Below, piece by piece: positions 34,329-42,898 of a stretch of DNA of 64,000 bases. A program made the position numbers and the translations under genes. Source of the DNA: Caldilineaceae bacterium (lineage in GTDB: Bacteria > Chloroflexota > Anaerolineae > Caldilineales > Caldilineaceae). Positions within the stretch are counted from its first letter, which is position 1. Each line of letters opens with the position of its first letter. The stretch covers positions 62,001 through 126,000 of the forward strand of contig JAGNDO010000004.1 of NCBI GenBank assembly GCA_018003515.1. Direction: 5' to 3'. The notes below the pieces were generated by a model. The model saw only the letters and a list, made by a program, of their open reading frames with translations, was not told the DNA's origin and searched no databases.

Positions 34329-35531
34329 ATGACCCAACCCACCACCATCCTCTGCTTGGCCAGCTATTTGAAGGGCCTCGATTTTCTACGCGAGTGCAAA
34401 CGCCAGGGCTGCCACGTGATCCTGGTCATGAAGGCGGATCTGGTGGACGAGGATTGGCCGTGGGAGAGCATCGACGAGCACTTTCAGATCCAGTCCGTGG
34501 TCAAGCAGCCGGACATCACCAACGCCATCAGCTTCCTGGCCCGTGACCACCACATCGACCGCATCGTGCCCCTGGATGACTTTGACGTGGGCACCGCCGC
34601 TGCCCTGCGAGAGCACATGCGCATCCCCGGCATGGGCGACACCACCGTCCGCCACTTCCGGGACAAGCTGGCCATGCGCGTCCAGGCCAGGGACCACGGC
34701 ATCCCCGTGCCCGCGTTTGTGCATGTACTCAACTACGACCGCCTGCGGGAATTCATGGCCGCCGTCCCCGCGCCCTGGGTGCTCAAGCCCCGCTCCGAGG
34801 CCGGGAGCATGGGCATCAAGAAGATCCACAACAGCGAAGAGCTGTGGCGCAGCCTGGACTCCCTGGGCGATGTGCAGACCAACTACGTGCTGGAAAAGTT
34901 CCTGCCCGGCGACGTCTACCACGTGGACTCCATCATCTCCGAGCGGGAGGTGGTCTTTGCCGCCAGCCACAAATATGGCATGCCCCCCATGACCGTCTAC
35001 CAGGGCGGCGGCGTCTTCATGACCCGCTCCTTGCCCCACGGCGGCGAAGAAGATGCGGCCCTGCAAGAGGCAAACCGGGCTGTCCTGGCCGCCATGAACA
35101 TGGTGCGAGGGGTCACCCACGCCGAATTCATCCGCTCTCACGAAGATGGCCGTTATTATTTCCTGGAAATTGCCGCCCGCGTCGGCGGGGCCAATATCGA
35201 CAAGATGATCGAGGCCGCCACGGGCGTCCAGCTTTGGGCCGAATGGGCCAAGATCGAGGTCGCCCACATCCGCGGCTATGCGTACGAACCCCCTGTGGCC
35301 CGCCCGGACTATTCGGGCCTGATCGTCTCCCTGGCCAAACAGGAATGGCCCAACATGGACGGTTTCACCGACGGCGAGATCGTCTGGCGGCTGCACAAAA
35401 AGTACCACGCCGGCATGATCGTCGTCTCCCACGACCAGGGCCGGGTCGAACAACTCCTGGGCGACTACGCCCCCCGCTTCGTCCAAGACTTCCTCGCCAT
35501 CGCCCCGCCCCAGGACCATGCGGAGGTTTAG
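34329..35531 (+). CDS. ATP-grasp domain ligase
   Basis: 400 residues. N-terminal Rossmann-like part (TILCLASYLKGLDFLRECKRQGC), then the ATP-grasp fold: HFRDKLAMRVQARDHGIPVPAF, WVLKPRSEAGSMGIKKI, NYVLEKFLPGDVYHVDSII, and the Mg site YYFLEIAARVGGANIDKMIEAATG. It would form an amide or peptide bond through an acyl-phosphate; the substrate is not recognisable. AAGGAG lies 6 bases before the ATG. The next gene begins within its last codons, so the two act or at least are made together. Confidence 0.85.
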   Translation: MTQPTTILCLASYLKGLDFLRECKRQGCHVILVMKADLVDEDWPWESIDEHFQIQSVVKQPDITNAISFLARDHHIDRIVPLDDFDVGTAAALREHMRIPGMGDTTVRHFRDKLAMRVQARDHGIPVPAFVHVLNYDRLREFMAAVPAPWVLKPRSEAGSMGIKKIHNSEELWRSLDSLGDVQTNYVLEKFLPGDVYHVDSIISEREVVFAASHKYGMPPMTVYQGGGVFMTRSLPHGGEEDAALQEANRAVLAAMNMVRGVTHAEFIRSHEDGRYYFLEIAARVGGANIDKMIEAATGVQLWAEWAKIEVAHIRGYAYEPPVARPDYSGLIVSLAKQEWPNMDGFTDGEIVWRLHKKYHAGMIVVSHDQGRVEQLLGDYAPRFVQDFLAIAPPQDHAEV

Positions 35532-36711
35532 CGAATGGCAAATGGCGAATGGCGCAGCGGAGACCCCGCCATTCGCCATTCGCCCATTCGCCTATTTTGT
35601 CTCCTCCCACGGCTTTGGGCATGGGGCCAGGGCCAGTGCGGTGATGGCGGCCATAGCCCAGCGAGACCCCGGCGTGCGCTTCGAGATCTTTACCCAGGTG
35701 CCGGAGTGGTTTTTTGTTGAATCCTTGGGCCACTCTGGAGATCGGACCGGGGCTGTCTCTTTTGGCTATCATTCGTCGTGGACCGATGTGGGCTTGGCGC
35801 AACGGGACTCCCTACGGGAAGACCTGCCCGCAACCCTGACCCAGCTAGCGGACCACGTGCCCTTTCGCCCCCAGGTGGTAGACGACCTGGCGGCGCAGGT
35901 GATCGAACTAGGCTGTCAAACGATCCTGTGCGATATTTCACCCCTGGGCATGGCCGTGGCCAAACGGGCCGGTCTGCGTTCCGTGCTGATCGAAAACTTC
36001 ACCTGGGATTGGATCTACGCCGGCTATGCGGACGCGTGGCCCGGCCTGCATCCCTTCATCGACCACTTCGCCGCCACCTTCGCCCAGGCCGATGTCCACA
36101 TCCAGACCCGCCCGCTCTGCGCCCCCACAGACCGAGCCGCCCTCACCGTCTGCCCCATCAGCCGCCCGCCCAGAACGGGCCGAGAAGAGACCCGGCGTAA
36201 GCTGGGCGTTGCACCGGATGCCTCCCTGGTCCTGGTCACAATGGGCGGGGTGACGTGGCAGCACACGGGCTTGGCGGACATGGCCCGCCACCCCCACATC
36301 CACTTCCTGCTGCCGGGGGACCATACCCCAGGCGACAGCGCGGCGGCCCCGGCCAACGTCCACCTCCTGGCCCAAAACTCCGGCTTCTATCACCCGGATC
36401 TGATCCAGGCCAGCGACGCCATCATCGGCAAGATCGGCTACAGCACCCTGGCCGAGGTCTACCACGCCGGTCTCCCCTACGGCTACGTCCCCCGGCCCCA
36501 ATTTGCCGAATCACGGGTATTGGCTGACTTTGTTCAAAAAGAAATGAGCGGCCTCCCCATCGATCCCCACGCCTTCGCCGCCGGCCGCTGGATCGATTCC
36601 GTCCCGGATCTATTGGAACAACCTAGATATTCGCATAGTCAGATTGATGGAGCAGATCAAGTTGCTGAGTTTTTATCGTGTATCGAGTATCGTGTATCTC
36701 CGCTTCGCTGA
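35518..36711 (+). CDS. Glycosyltransferase-like protein (GT-B fold, MurG/UGT-like) with repeat-encoded ends
   Basis: 397 residues. Core starts FAYFVSSHGFGHGARASAVMAAIAQRDPGVRFEIFTQ, the nucleotide-sugar transferase pattern of GT-B proteins; the C-terminal half has VLVTMGGVTW, HFLLPGD and a donor-site region SDAIIGKIGYSTLAEVYHAGLPYGYVPRPQFAES. The usual family activity is transfer of a sugar from a nucleotide donor. Residues 3-24 (SEWQMANG...PFAIRPF) are written by a GAATGGC palindrome and the last 12 (FLSCIEYRVSPLR) by a TATCGAG array. The start is at 35518 (14-base overlap with the ATP-grasp gene) or ATG 35542. Confidence 0.8.
   Translation: MRRFSEWQMANGAAETPPFAIRPFAYFVSSHGFGHGARASAVMAAIAQRDPGVRFEIFTQVPEWFFVESLGHSGDRTGAVSFGYHSSWTDVGLAQRDSLREDLPATLTQLADHVPFRPQVVDDLAAQVIELGCQTILCDISPLGMAVAKRAGLRSVLIENFTWDWIYAGYADAWPGLHPFIDHFAATFAQADVHIQTRPLCAPTDRAALTVCPISRPPRTGREETRRKLGVAPDASLVLVTMGGVTWQHTGLADMARHPHIHFLLPGDHTPGDSAAAPANVHLLAQNSGFYHPDLIQASDAIIGKIGYSTLAEVYHAGLPYGYVPRPQFAESRVLADFVQKEMSGLPIDPHAFAAGRWIDSVPDLLEQPRYSHSQIDGADQVAEFLSCIEYRVSPLR
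35531..35593. repeat. GAATGGC tandem-arm palindrome within coding sequence
   Basis: GCGAATGGCAAATGGCGAATGG faces CCATTCGCCATTCGCCC around CAGCGGAGACCCC. It starts at the ATP-grasp stop codon and is translated as the N-terminus of the next protein. Confidence 0.88.
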
Positions 36712-36745
36712 CCCCCATTACTCGATACACGACACTCGATATCAT
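36673..36745. repeat. TATCGTG/TATCGAG tandem-arm palindrome at the gene boundary
   Basis: TTATCGTGTATCGAGTATCG, loop with the upstream gene's stop, then TTACTCGATACACGACACTCG. The left arm codes for the end of the glycosyltransferase-like protein. Confidence 0.88.
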
Positions 36746-36761
36746 CTACGGACCACACCAC

Positions 36762-38318
36762 ATGCCCAAACACATCGCCGTCATCGATCTCGGATCCAAC
36801 ACCGCCCGCCTGGTCGTCTTCAAGGCCACGCCCGGCAATGCCTATCGCCTGGAGGATGAAATCCGCGAGGTGGTGCGGTTGCGCCAGGGCATGACGCCGG
36901 ACGGTCTCAGCGACGCGGCCATGGAGCGGGCCTTCTTTGCCCTCCGTCTCTTTGCCCGCTTCTGCCACGTCATGCAGGTGGACACCATCATCCCCACAGC
37001 CACCAGCGCGGTGCGGGACGCGGCCAACGGCCCCGGTTTCGTGGAGCGTGTGCGGGAGGAACTGGGGATCACCCTGCAAATTTTGGACGGGGAGCGGGAG
37101 GCATACTACGGGGTGGTGGGGGCGCTCAATGAGGTCTCAGTCACCGACGGCTGGGTGATCGACATCGGCGGCGGCAGCGCCCAGGTCAGCCGGGTGACGG
37201 ATCGCCGCTATGTGGTCGGCCAATCCGCACCGATTGGCGCGCTGGCCCTCACCGAGCGCTTTGTGACCACAGACCCCATCGCCAAAAAGGAGTTCGCCGC
37301 CCTGGAAGCGGGGATTGACGAGGAATTGGACCGGCTGGATTGGTCCCTCATCGACCGCAAGGCTGGGGGCGATCTGGTCGGCGTGGGCGGCACTATCCGA
37401 AATCTGGCCAAAGTTGAGGCCGCCCGCCAGAATTATCCCCTCTCCACCCTCCACGGCTTCGAACTGAGCCGGGCCTCCGTGGCCCAAAGCATCGAAGAGT
37501 TCCGCAGCCTTGAGCTGGCCGAGCGCCAAGCCATCCCCGGTCTGCGCACGGACCGGGCGGACATCATCCTGCCCGGTGCCTTGGTTTTGGCCGCGGTGAT
37601 GGACCGCCTGGGCGTGGATCATGTGCGCATCTCGGTCAATGGTCTACGCGAAGGACTCTTCCTGGAGCGCTTCTGGGACCACCTGGTCTACCCAGTCATC
37701 CCGGATGTGCGCCGCTTTAGTGTCCTCAACATGGCCCGGGGCTATGGCTATCAGAAAGCCCACGCCAACCACGTGCGCTACTTGGCCGGACGTCTCTTTG
37801 ACCAACTTGCCCCCCTCCACGGCTACGGCCCGGTGGAGCGGGAACTGCTGGACGCCGCCTCGTTGCTACACGATCTGGGCACGTTGATCAACTACAACGA
37901 CCACCACATCCACTCCCAAACCCTGATCATCAACAACGGCCTCTCCGGTTTCACAGGCCGGGAGACCGGCCTGATCGCCCTGCTTACCCGCTATCACCGC
38001 AAGGGCAAGCCCACCCTCGGCCCCTTTGCCTCGCTGATGACCGCTGGCAAGAAAGCCGCAGACGCCGAAGACGACGGACTGCTCCTCATCCGCCTCTCCG
38101 CCATCCTGCGCCTGGCCGAATTCCTGGAACGGGGGCGCAACGGCGCGGTGGACGATGTGGTCGTCACCTGGGGCGATGACTATCTCCGTCTCACCCTGGT
38201 GGCCGACATCTACCCCGCCGTCGAACTCTGGCAGACCGAGCGCTACGCCCTGGATCTGGTCCAAAGCGCCTTTGGGCGAGCCGTGCAATTGGATACGACA
38301 GCCGCGCCGACAAGCTAA
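36762..38318 (+). CDS. Ppx/GppA phosphatase with C-terminal HD domain
   Basis: 518 residues. N-terminal sugar-kinase/actin-like domains: AVIDLGSNTARLVVFK, IIPTATSAVRDAANG, VIDIGGGSAQVSRV, VGVGGTIRNLAKV. The C-terminal 200 residues carry an HD domain (LLDAASLLHDLGTLINYNDHHIHSQTLIINN) and a tail domain, the layout of long exopolyphosphatases. It removes phosphate from polyphosphate ends and/or pppGpp. ATG 36762 follows the repeat; upstream frame is repeat-encoded. The window also has a PPK1 remnant at 43945, but the two are not linked. Confidence 0.92.
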   Translation: MPKHIAVIDLGSNTARLVVFKATPGNAYRLEDEIREVVRLRQGMTPDGLSDAAMERAFFALRLFARFCHVMQVDTIIPTATSAVRDAANGPGFVERVREELGITLQILDGEREAYYGVVGALNEVSVTDGWVIDIGGGSAQVSRVTDRRYVVGQSAPIGALALTERFVTTDPIAKKEFAALEAGIDEELDRLDWSLIDRKAGGDLVGVGGTIRNLAKVEAARQNYPLSTLHGFELSRASVAQSIEEFRSLELAERQAIPGLRTDRADIILPGALVLAAVMDRLGVDHVRISVNGLREGLFLERFWDHLVYPVIPDVRRFSVLNMARGYGYQKAHANHVRYLAGRLFDQLAPLHGYGPVERELLDAASLLHDLGTLINYNDHHIHSQTLIINNGLSGFTGRETGLIALLTRYHRKGKPTLGPFASLMTAGKKAADAEDDGLLLIRLSAILRLAEFLERGRNGAVDDVVVTWGDDYLRLTLVADIYPAVELWQTERYALDLVQSAFGRAVQLDTTAAPTS

Positions 38319-38342
38319 TTGTCTGTTGAGATAGACGATCTA

Positions 38343-38741
38343 TTATGGGAAGCGGGTGAGGAACTCGCGTACAGTGACGATGGGGATGTTGCGGAAGGGA
38401 TTCAGATCAAGAAGATGGTGATCGCCGCTGACGATGAAATCAATTTCGCCAGCGAGTGCTGCATCAAGAAATCGGTCATCTTTTGGATCGACGGCAATAC
38501 GAACTTTTGGGTGGATTGGCGTGACACGCGTGGCAAAACGAGACAAGAAATCACTGATGTCGTCGACTCGGGTGGATGAAAGTTTGAACTTCGGGCGTTT
38601 GGGGACGGCCAAATACTCGGTGAGGATTTCCGTGGTGACAATCACCTCGAATTCTCCCGACTGCCAGAGATCCAAGACTCTTTGGGATCTCCCGCCAAGA
38701 ATGGCTGAAATTAGTACATTTGTATCCAGAACGATCTTCAT
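38343..38741 (-). CDS. PIN-domain RNase toxin
   Basis: 132 residues. PIN acidic residues: MKIVLDTNVLISAILGG at the N-terminus, TTEILTEYLAV in the middle and DPKDDRFLDAALAGEIDFIVSGDHHLLDL with the third and fourth acids. This is the COG1569-type PIN family, usually a toxin that cuts RNA. Its ATG overlaps the stop of the gene upstream by four bases (ATGA), the usual layout with antitoxin first. Confidence 0.9.
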   Translation of the reverse strand: MKIVLDTNVLISAILGGRSQRVLDLWQSGEFEVIVTTEILTEYLAVPKRPKFKLSSTRVDDISDFLSRFATRVTPIHPKVRIAVDPKDDRFLDAALAGEIDFIVSGDHHLLDLNPFRNIPIVTVREFLTRFP

Positions 38742-38980
38742 CTGCCTGCTCGATATTCTGCAATCTCGGCGGCGATATCTTCGTCGGTGATCCCTTCTTG
38801 ACGGGCGATAGCGCGGGCAGCCTCAACTGTAGCAACAAAGCGAGTCTTAATTTCCTCATCACTCATTGCTTGCACTTGAAGAAAGCGTGCATAAGATAAG
38901 AGTTCTGGAACAAGGTTTTCCGGCAAGATCGTCACCTCTTGCAAGAGCTCTTTGCGTCGATTACTGGTCATAACAGCCAT
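38738..38980 (-). CDS. Antitoxin partner of the PIN toxin
   Basis: 80 residues from ATG 38980, with AGGAGAGGA 5 bases upstream; a start 11 codons earlier lacks a site. Mostly helical (KELLQEVTILPENLVPELLSYARFLQVQ), with a charged C-terminus (DEDIAAEIAEYRAGR) that would wrap the toxin. The N-terminal half resembles DUF2281/VapB-type helices but no strong DNA-binding motif is visible. Function inferred from the coupled toxin gene. Confidence 0.8.
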   Translation of the reverse strand: MAVMTSNRRKELLQEVTILPENLVPELLSYARFLQVQAMSDEEIKTRFVATVEAARAIARQEGITDEDIAAEIAEYRAGR

Positions 38981-39076
38981 TTTATCCTCTCCTATCCTGT
39001 TTAGATACCTCAATATTCCGCTTGCCTAGCGTATGACTTAGTATACCACTTTTTCAACAGTTGCCAATGTCGCTAT

Positions 39077-40597
39077 TCACTCCCCAATGCTCCCCGCTAA
39101 ATTCAAAATATCCGTTACATACTGCCGCTGCTTTTTCGGCAGCCCGTCCCAGCCCTGACCGCCAGCCAGCACACCCCGCACATTCTTCAGCCCCCAATTG
39201 TACGCGGCCAAGGCCCACGCATCCTCCGGGTGACCATCCTTGGTCAACTCGCCCCGCAAATAGGCCAAATAAGCCGCCCCGACCCGCACATTCGCATAGC
39301 CATCGTAGGGCGTAGCCGGGTCCACCCCGGCCTTGGGTGCCCACTGCCCCCACGTGGACGGGATGATCTGCATCAACCCCATATCCCCATCTCCGCCCAC
39401 GGCCATCGGGTCCAATCGGCTCTCCACATAGGCTTGGGCCGCCAATATCTGCCAACTCAACCCATATTCTCGGGCGATTTCTTGAAACATGGCCTGATAG
39501 CTTATCGGCTCCGCCTGGGTTGGCGGTGTTTCTTTTTGGGAAAAATCGAGCGGATCTGCTGGGGTGGGGGAAGGGGGGGCTTCAGCACCTCCCGCCGCCA
39601 CAGGCTCTTCCTGGGGTATGGACGGCTGCGCCGGTGGCACCACCACGATCAATGTACGCAAATTCTGGGTCACCGCATCCACTTGCCGAGTGGCTGCGGC
39701 CGGGTCGGGCGTGGGCGGCAAGCCCGGGGTGGACCCCACGGAGAGCCACGTCAACCCGCCCACCATCCCCGCCACCACCAAAGCTACCACAGCCAGCGCC
39801 CCAGCGGTCACCAACTGCGCCCCGGCCAGGATGGGCTGCACCGCCAACCGGCCATGCACCGTCCCGGCGGGCGCGCCATCCGCGGTCACTGTTAACGCCA
39901 CGGACACCATCCGCTCTGTGACCCCCAGCATGATCCGTCGTCGCCCGTGGATGCGCACGGGCACATGCCGCCGTCGCCCCGGCTCCAGGGCCAGCCCGTC
40001 TCCGCCGCCGACCATCTCGAAGGCCGCCACCAACCCCATGCCCCCATCGGCCACCCCCAACGCCAACCCTAAACTTACCTCATGGTTGCCCCGATTTTCC
40101 ACGGGCAACACAAAATCCGCCACAGGATTGCGCCAAGAAAGCGCAACCTGGGCTGGCAAGGGCGGGTCGATCTGAAGCTGGGAAAAGGGTTTGACCGTCA
40201 GCGCCGCGCTGATGCGGGTGCGCCGCTCCGGGTGCTGGGGCGAGGTGACTTGGACGAGCAAATCATGGTCCCCGGCCCGGCTGCGGGGTGAGCGGGGCGG
40301 CGTCAACGCCAGGATCACGGACGAGCGTCCCCCCGGCGGCAGATGGACCTGGGCCGGGGTCATGCGCACCCAGGCCGGGTCCAGCGGGTCGCCGTCAGCG
40401 TCCAAGACCTGAACCCGAAAATCCGCCGTCACCTCACCTGCGTTGTGGATTTCCACCGGGCACAGGGCGGTCTCCTCCACCTCCACCCGCCAGCGGCGCA
40501 CAGGCAGGTGGGCGCGGATCAGATCGTCCAGGGGGGGCTGGTCGTCGTCTGACTGGGGCGAGGCGTCGATTTTGTGGGTGAGGTGGGGTGGGGTCAT
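39077..40597 (-). CDS. Membrane-anchored lytic transglycosylase (SLT domain) with N-terminal Ig-like region
   Basis: 506 residues. The first 260 residues hold two beta-rich segments (ETALCPVEIHNAGEVTADFRVQV and VENRGNHEVSLGLALG) like NEW3/CARDB-type domains, then one membrane helix (VTAGALAVVALVVAGMVGGLTW), a Pro-rich linker and a C-terminal SLT domain: EYGLSWQILAAQAYVESRLDPMAVGGDGDMGLMQIIPSTW, with catalytic Glu in VESRLDP. It cleaves peptidoglycan outside the cell. The N-terminal beta part would be cytoplasmic by simple topology, which is odd. ATG overlaps the TumE-like stop by ATGA. Confidence 0.87.
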   Translation of the reverse strand: MTPPHLTHKIDASPQSDDDQPPLDDLIRAHLPVRRWRVEVEETALCPVEIHNAGEVTADFRVQVLDADGDPLDPAWVRMTPAQVHLPPGGRSSVILALTPPRSPRSRAGDHDLLVQVTSPQHPERRTRISAALTVKPFSQLQIDPPLPAQVALSWRNPVADFVLPVENRGNHEVSLGLALGVADGGMGLVAAFEMVGGGDGLALEPGRRRHVPVRIHGRRRIMLGVTERMVSVALTVTADGAPAGTVHGRLAVQPILAGAQLVTAGALAVVALVVAGMVGGLTWLSVGSTPGLPPTPDPAAATRQVDAVTQNLRTLIVVVPPAQPSIPQEEPVAAGGAEAPPSPTPADPLDFSQKETPPTQAEPISYQAMFQEIAREYGLSWQILAAQAYVESRLDPMAVGGDGDMGLMQIIPSTWGQWAPKAGVDPATPYDGYANVRVGAAYLAYLRGELTKDGHPEDAWALAAYNWGLKNVRGVLAGGQGWDGLPKKQRQYVTDILNLAGSIGE

Positions 40598-40977
40598 TCG
40601 AGTTCGTGCTCAAGCAATTCGATAAATAGGGAAATGCTGAGGGGAACTCCAGCAATTACTTCTCCGCTATTTCCAACATGGATATGATGCGGGAAGCCGA
40701 GGAGTTTTGGATAATGCGGTGCGTTGTCCCACCGTTTTCTGAGCGTTTCTTTGGCTGGATCCATCCATTGGAAGCGATACTCGACTGTTTGAACCTCGTC
40801 CTCTTTAATCCTGAAGTACTCGGATATTTCAAGAAAGTCACCATTGTGTAGCCTCAGACGTGCTCGGAATTGGCCTTGGTTTTCTGATGCACGGTTCTTT
40901 ACTACGTTGATGTCAACAATAACGGTGCTAGTTGCCAGCCGAAACCGGATCAGATCTAGATACGCTTGGGCATCCAT
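40594..40977 (-). CDS. TumE-like toxin (DUF6516)
   Basis: 127 residues. The signature RWDNAPHYPKLLGFPHHIHVG near the C-terminus and the N-terminal ARLRLHNGDFLEISEYFRIKEDEVQTVEYRFQWMD are those of DUF6516/TumE proteins, the toxin half of a recently recognised toxin-antitoxin type. The stop codon overlaps the ATG of the transglycosylase gene, which is unusual for a mobile toxin module. Mechanism unknown to me. Confidence 0.8.
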   Translation of the reverse strand: MDAQAYLDLIRFRLATSTVIVDINVVKNRASENQGQFRARLRLHNGDFLEISEYFRIKEDEVQTVEYRFQWMDPAKETLRKRWDNAPHYPKLLGFPHHIHVGNSGEVIAGVPLSISLFIELLEHELE

Positions 40978-40979
40978 GA

Positions 40980-41294
40980 TTAGACACGCACCGTTTCAAG
41001 TCGGTCTTGCACCGATAGCCACATTTGATAGGTAGCACTCCAGTCAAACATATCGGCTTCATCGCCTGCCTCTCCGGCCCGGAATTGGCGATAAAATTCA
41101 GCCGATGCGATCCCATATTGGCTTTCAAAGATGCTCAGTTCCAAGGCAAGACTGCTTGCCTCTGTTTCCAGTTGGGATCGTTCCATCTCCACGAGTTTGT
41201 CGATCGTGGAGTCAACGGTTTGGCTACGGTATCCAGTTTGATACAATCTAGCCAAAGACTGAATTTTCGAGAGGGTCTGCCCGCTAACTGCCAT
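40980..41294 (-). CDS. TumA-like antitoxin
   Basis: 104 residues, nearly all helical (TVDSTIDKLVEMERSQLETEASSLALELSIFESQYGIASAEFYRQFRAGE ... DMFDWSATYQMWL). The pattern and the position two bases ahead of the TumE-like gene fit the TumA antitoxin. No DNA-binding domain is obvious. Confidence 0.75.
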   Translation of the reverse strand: MAVSGQTLSKIQSLARLYQTGYRSQTVDSTIDKLVEMERSQLETEASSLALELSIFESQYGIASAEFYRQFRAGEAGDEADMFDWSATYQMWLSVQDRLETVRV

Positions 41295-41387
41295 TATTCA
41301 ATCCCTTCGCTAATTGGCATAGAGCCAGGATATAACGCCTGCCCCAAGTATACCAGAAAACCCACCCGCATTCCATCCGCCCCAAAA

Positions 41388-41440
41388 CAAAAAACGTCGA
41401 CGCCCCGCCCGGTCCCATGACCCGGCAGGACGCCGACGCA
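41388..41440 (-). terminator. Rho-independent terminator after rocD
   Basis: On the minus strand CGTCGGCGTCCTGCCGG pairs imperfectly with CCGGGCGGGGCGTCGACG, followed by TTTTTTGTTTTG, 17 bases after the rocD stop. Confidence 0.8.
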
Positions 41441-41456
41441 CTCGCCCCTCGCCCCC

Positions 41457-42710
41457 TTACACCATCAACACTTCCTCAATCTGCCCAATCGCCCAGTCCA
41501 GATCTTCCCGGCTGATCACCAGGGGCGGGGCGAAGCGGATGGTGTGGACGTGGGTCTCTTTGCACAGGATGCCCCGATCCCGTAGGGCCTCGCAGTAGCC
41601 CCGGGCGGGAACGTTGAGTTCCATGCCGATGAAAAGACCCCGGCCCCGTACTTCCTTGATGTACGGGCTTTCGATGCGGGAGAGGCGGCCTTTGAGGTAA
41701 GCCCCCAACTCCTTGGATCGCTCAACCAGCTTCTCGTCCACCAGCACGCTCAGGGCAGCGGAGGCCACCGCCGCGCCAAGAGGATTGCCCCCAAAAGTGC
41801 TGCCGTGGTCGCCAGGGCGGAAGAGGCCCAGCACTTCCTTGTCCGCCAGCACCGCGGAGACTGGATAGAAGCCGCCGCTCAATGCCTTGCCGATGATCAT
41901 GACATCGGCCCGCACGCCTTCATGCTCGCAGGCGAAGAGATCCCCCGTGCGCCCCAGGCCGGTCTGGATCTCGTCGGCAATGTAGAGGACGTTGTGGCGT
42001 TGGCAAATGTCATAGCTCTCCTTCAGCCAGCCATCCGGCGGCAGGAGTACCCCGCCCTCGCCCTGCACCGGCTCGAACATGAAGCCGACCGTGTTGGGGG
42101 TGATGGCCGCTTCCAGGGCCGCGGCGTCCCCAAAGGGGATTTCGACAAAACCGGGGGTGAAGGGGCCGAAGTCCTCTTTATATTGGGCTTCGGACGAGAA
42201 GCCCACAATGGTGGTGGTGCGCCCGTGGAAATTGTTGCGGCAGACGATGATCTCCGCCTGATTGGCGGGCACGCCCTTGACTTTATAGCCCCACTTGCGG
42301 GCGGCCTTGAGCGCGGTCTCCACAGCTTCGGCCCCAGTGTTCATGGGCAGAGCCATCTCGTAGCCGGTCAGTCCGCACAATTGCTGCAAAAATGGCCCCA
42401 TCTGGTCGTTGCGAAAGGCCCGGCTGGTCAGGGTGACCTTGCCCATCTGGGCCTGCATGGCCGCCATGATGCGGGGGTGGCAATGGCCCTGGTTGACCGC
42501 GGAATAGGCGCTGAGGAAGTCCAAATATTTGCGGCCTTCCACGTCATAGACCCAGACGCCCTCGGCCCGCTCGATCACCACGTCCAGGGGGTGATAGTTG
42601 TGGGCGCTGTAGCGCTCTTCCAGATCAACAAAATGTTCGCTCTTGGGCTGGACGCCGCTGCCATTTGTGCCGCTGCGTGCCCTTGGGGCCGTGATTGGTT
42701 CGTGAATCAT
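41457..42710 (-). CDS. rocD: Ornithine aminotransferase
   Basis: 417 residues, class III PLP aminotransferase. ERYSAHNYHPLDVVIERAEGVWVYDVEGRKYLDFLSAYSAVNQGHCHP is the ornithine-aminotransferase N-terminus; DEIQTGLGRTGDLFACEHEGV and MIIGKALSGG hold the Asp and the PLP Lys. Converts ornithine and 2-oxoglutarate to glutamate semialdehyde and glutamate, linking arginine to proline metabolism. GGAGAGAC precedes the ATG. A single gene with its own terminator. Confidence 0.95.
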   Translation of the reverse strand: MIHEPITAPRARSGTNGSGVQPKSEHFVDLEERYSAHNYHPLDVVIERAEGVWVYDVEGRKYLDFLSAYSAVNQGHCHPRIMAAMQAQMGKVTLTSRAFRNDQMGPFLQQLCGLTGYEMALPMNTGAEAVETALKAARKWGYKVKGVPANQAEIIVCRNNFHGRTTTIVGFSSEAQYKEDFGPFTPGFVEIPFGDAAALEAAITPNTVGFMFEPVQGEGGVLLPPDGWLKESYDICQRHNVLYIADEIQTGLGRTGDLFACEHEGVRADVMIIGKALSGGFYPVSAVLADKEVLGLFRPGDHGSTFGGNPLGAAVASAALSVLVDEKLVERSKELGAYLKGRLSRIESPYIKEVRGRGLFIGMELNVPARGYCEALRDRGILCKETHVHTIRFAPPLVISREDLDWAIGQIEEVLMV

Positions 42711-42793
42711 AGTCGTCTCTCCGTTGAAACAAAATTTTGCAGGGCTCCGCCCACCCGAATGTGGGGAGGAGATAGGTTCATTTTACCATAGGC

Positions 42794-42898
42794 GGGGTGG
42801 GGGATTGGGGATTGGGGGTTTGGGATTGGGGATTGTATGAACCGTCCCAATCCCAAATCCCAAACCCCCAATCCCCAATCCCCAATCCCCAATCCCTA
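42794..42898. repeat. GGGGATT tandem-arm palindrome
   Basis: Left arm GGGGATTGGGGATTGGGGG, right arm CCCCCAATCCCCAATCCCC, loop TGTATGAACCG. Read on the minus strand it begins at the stop codon (TAG) of the mutarotase-like gene. Confidence 0.92.
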
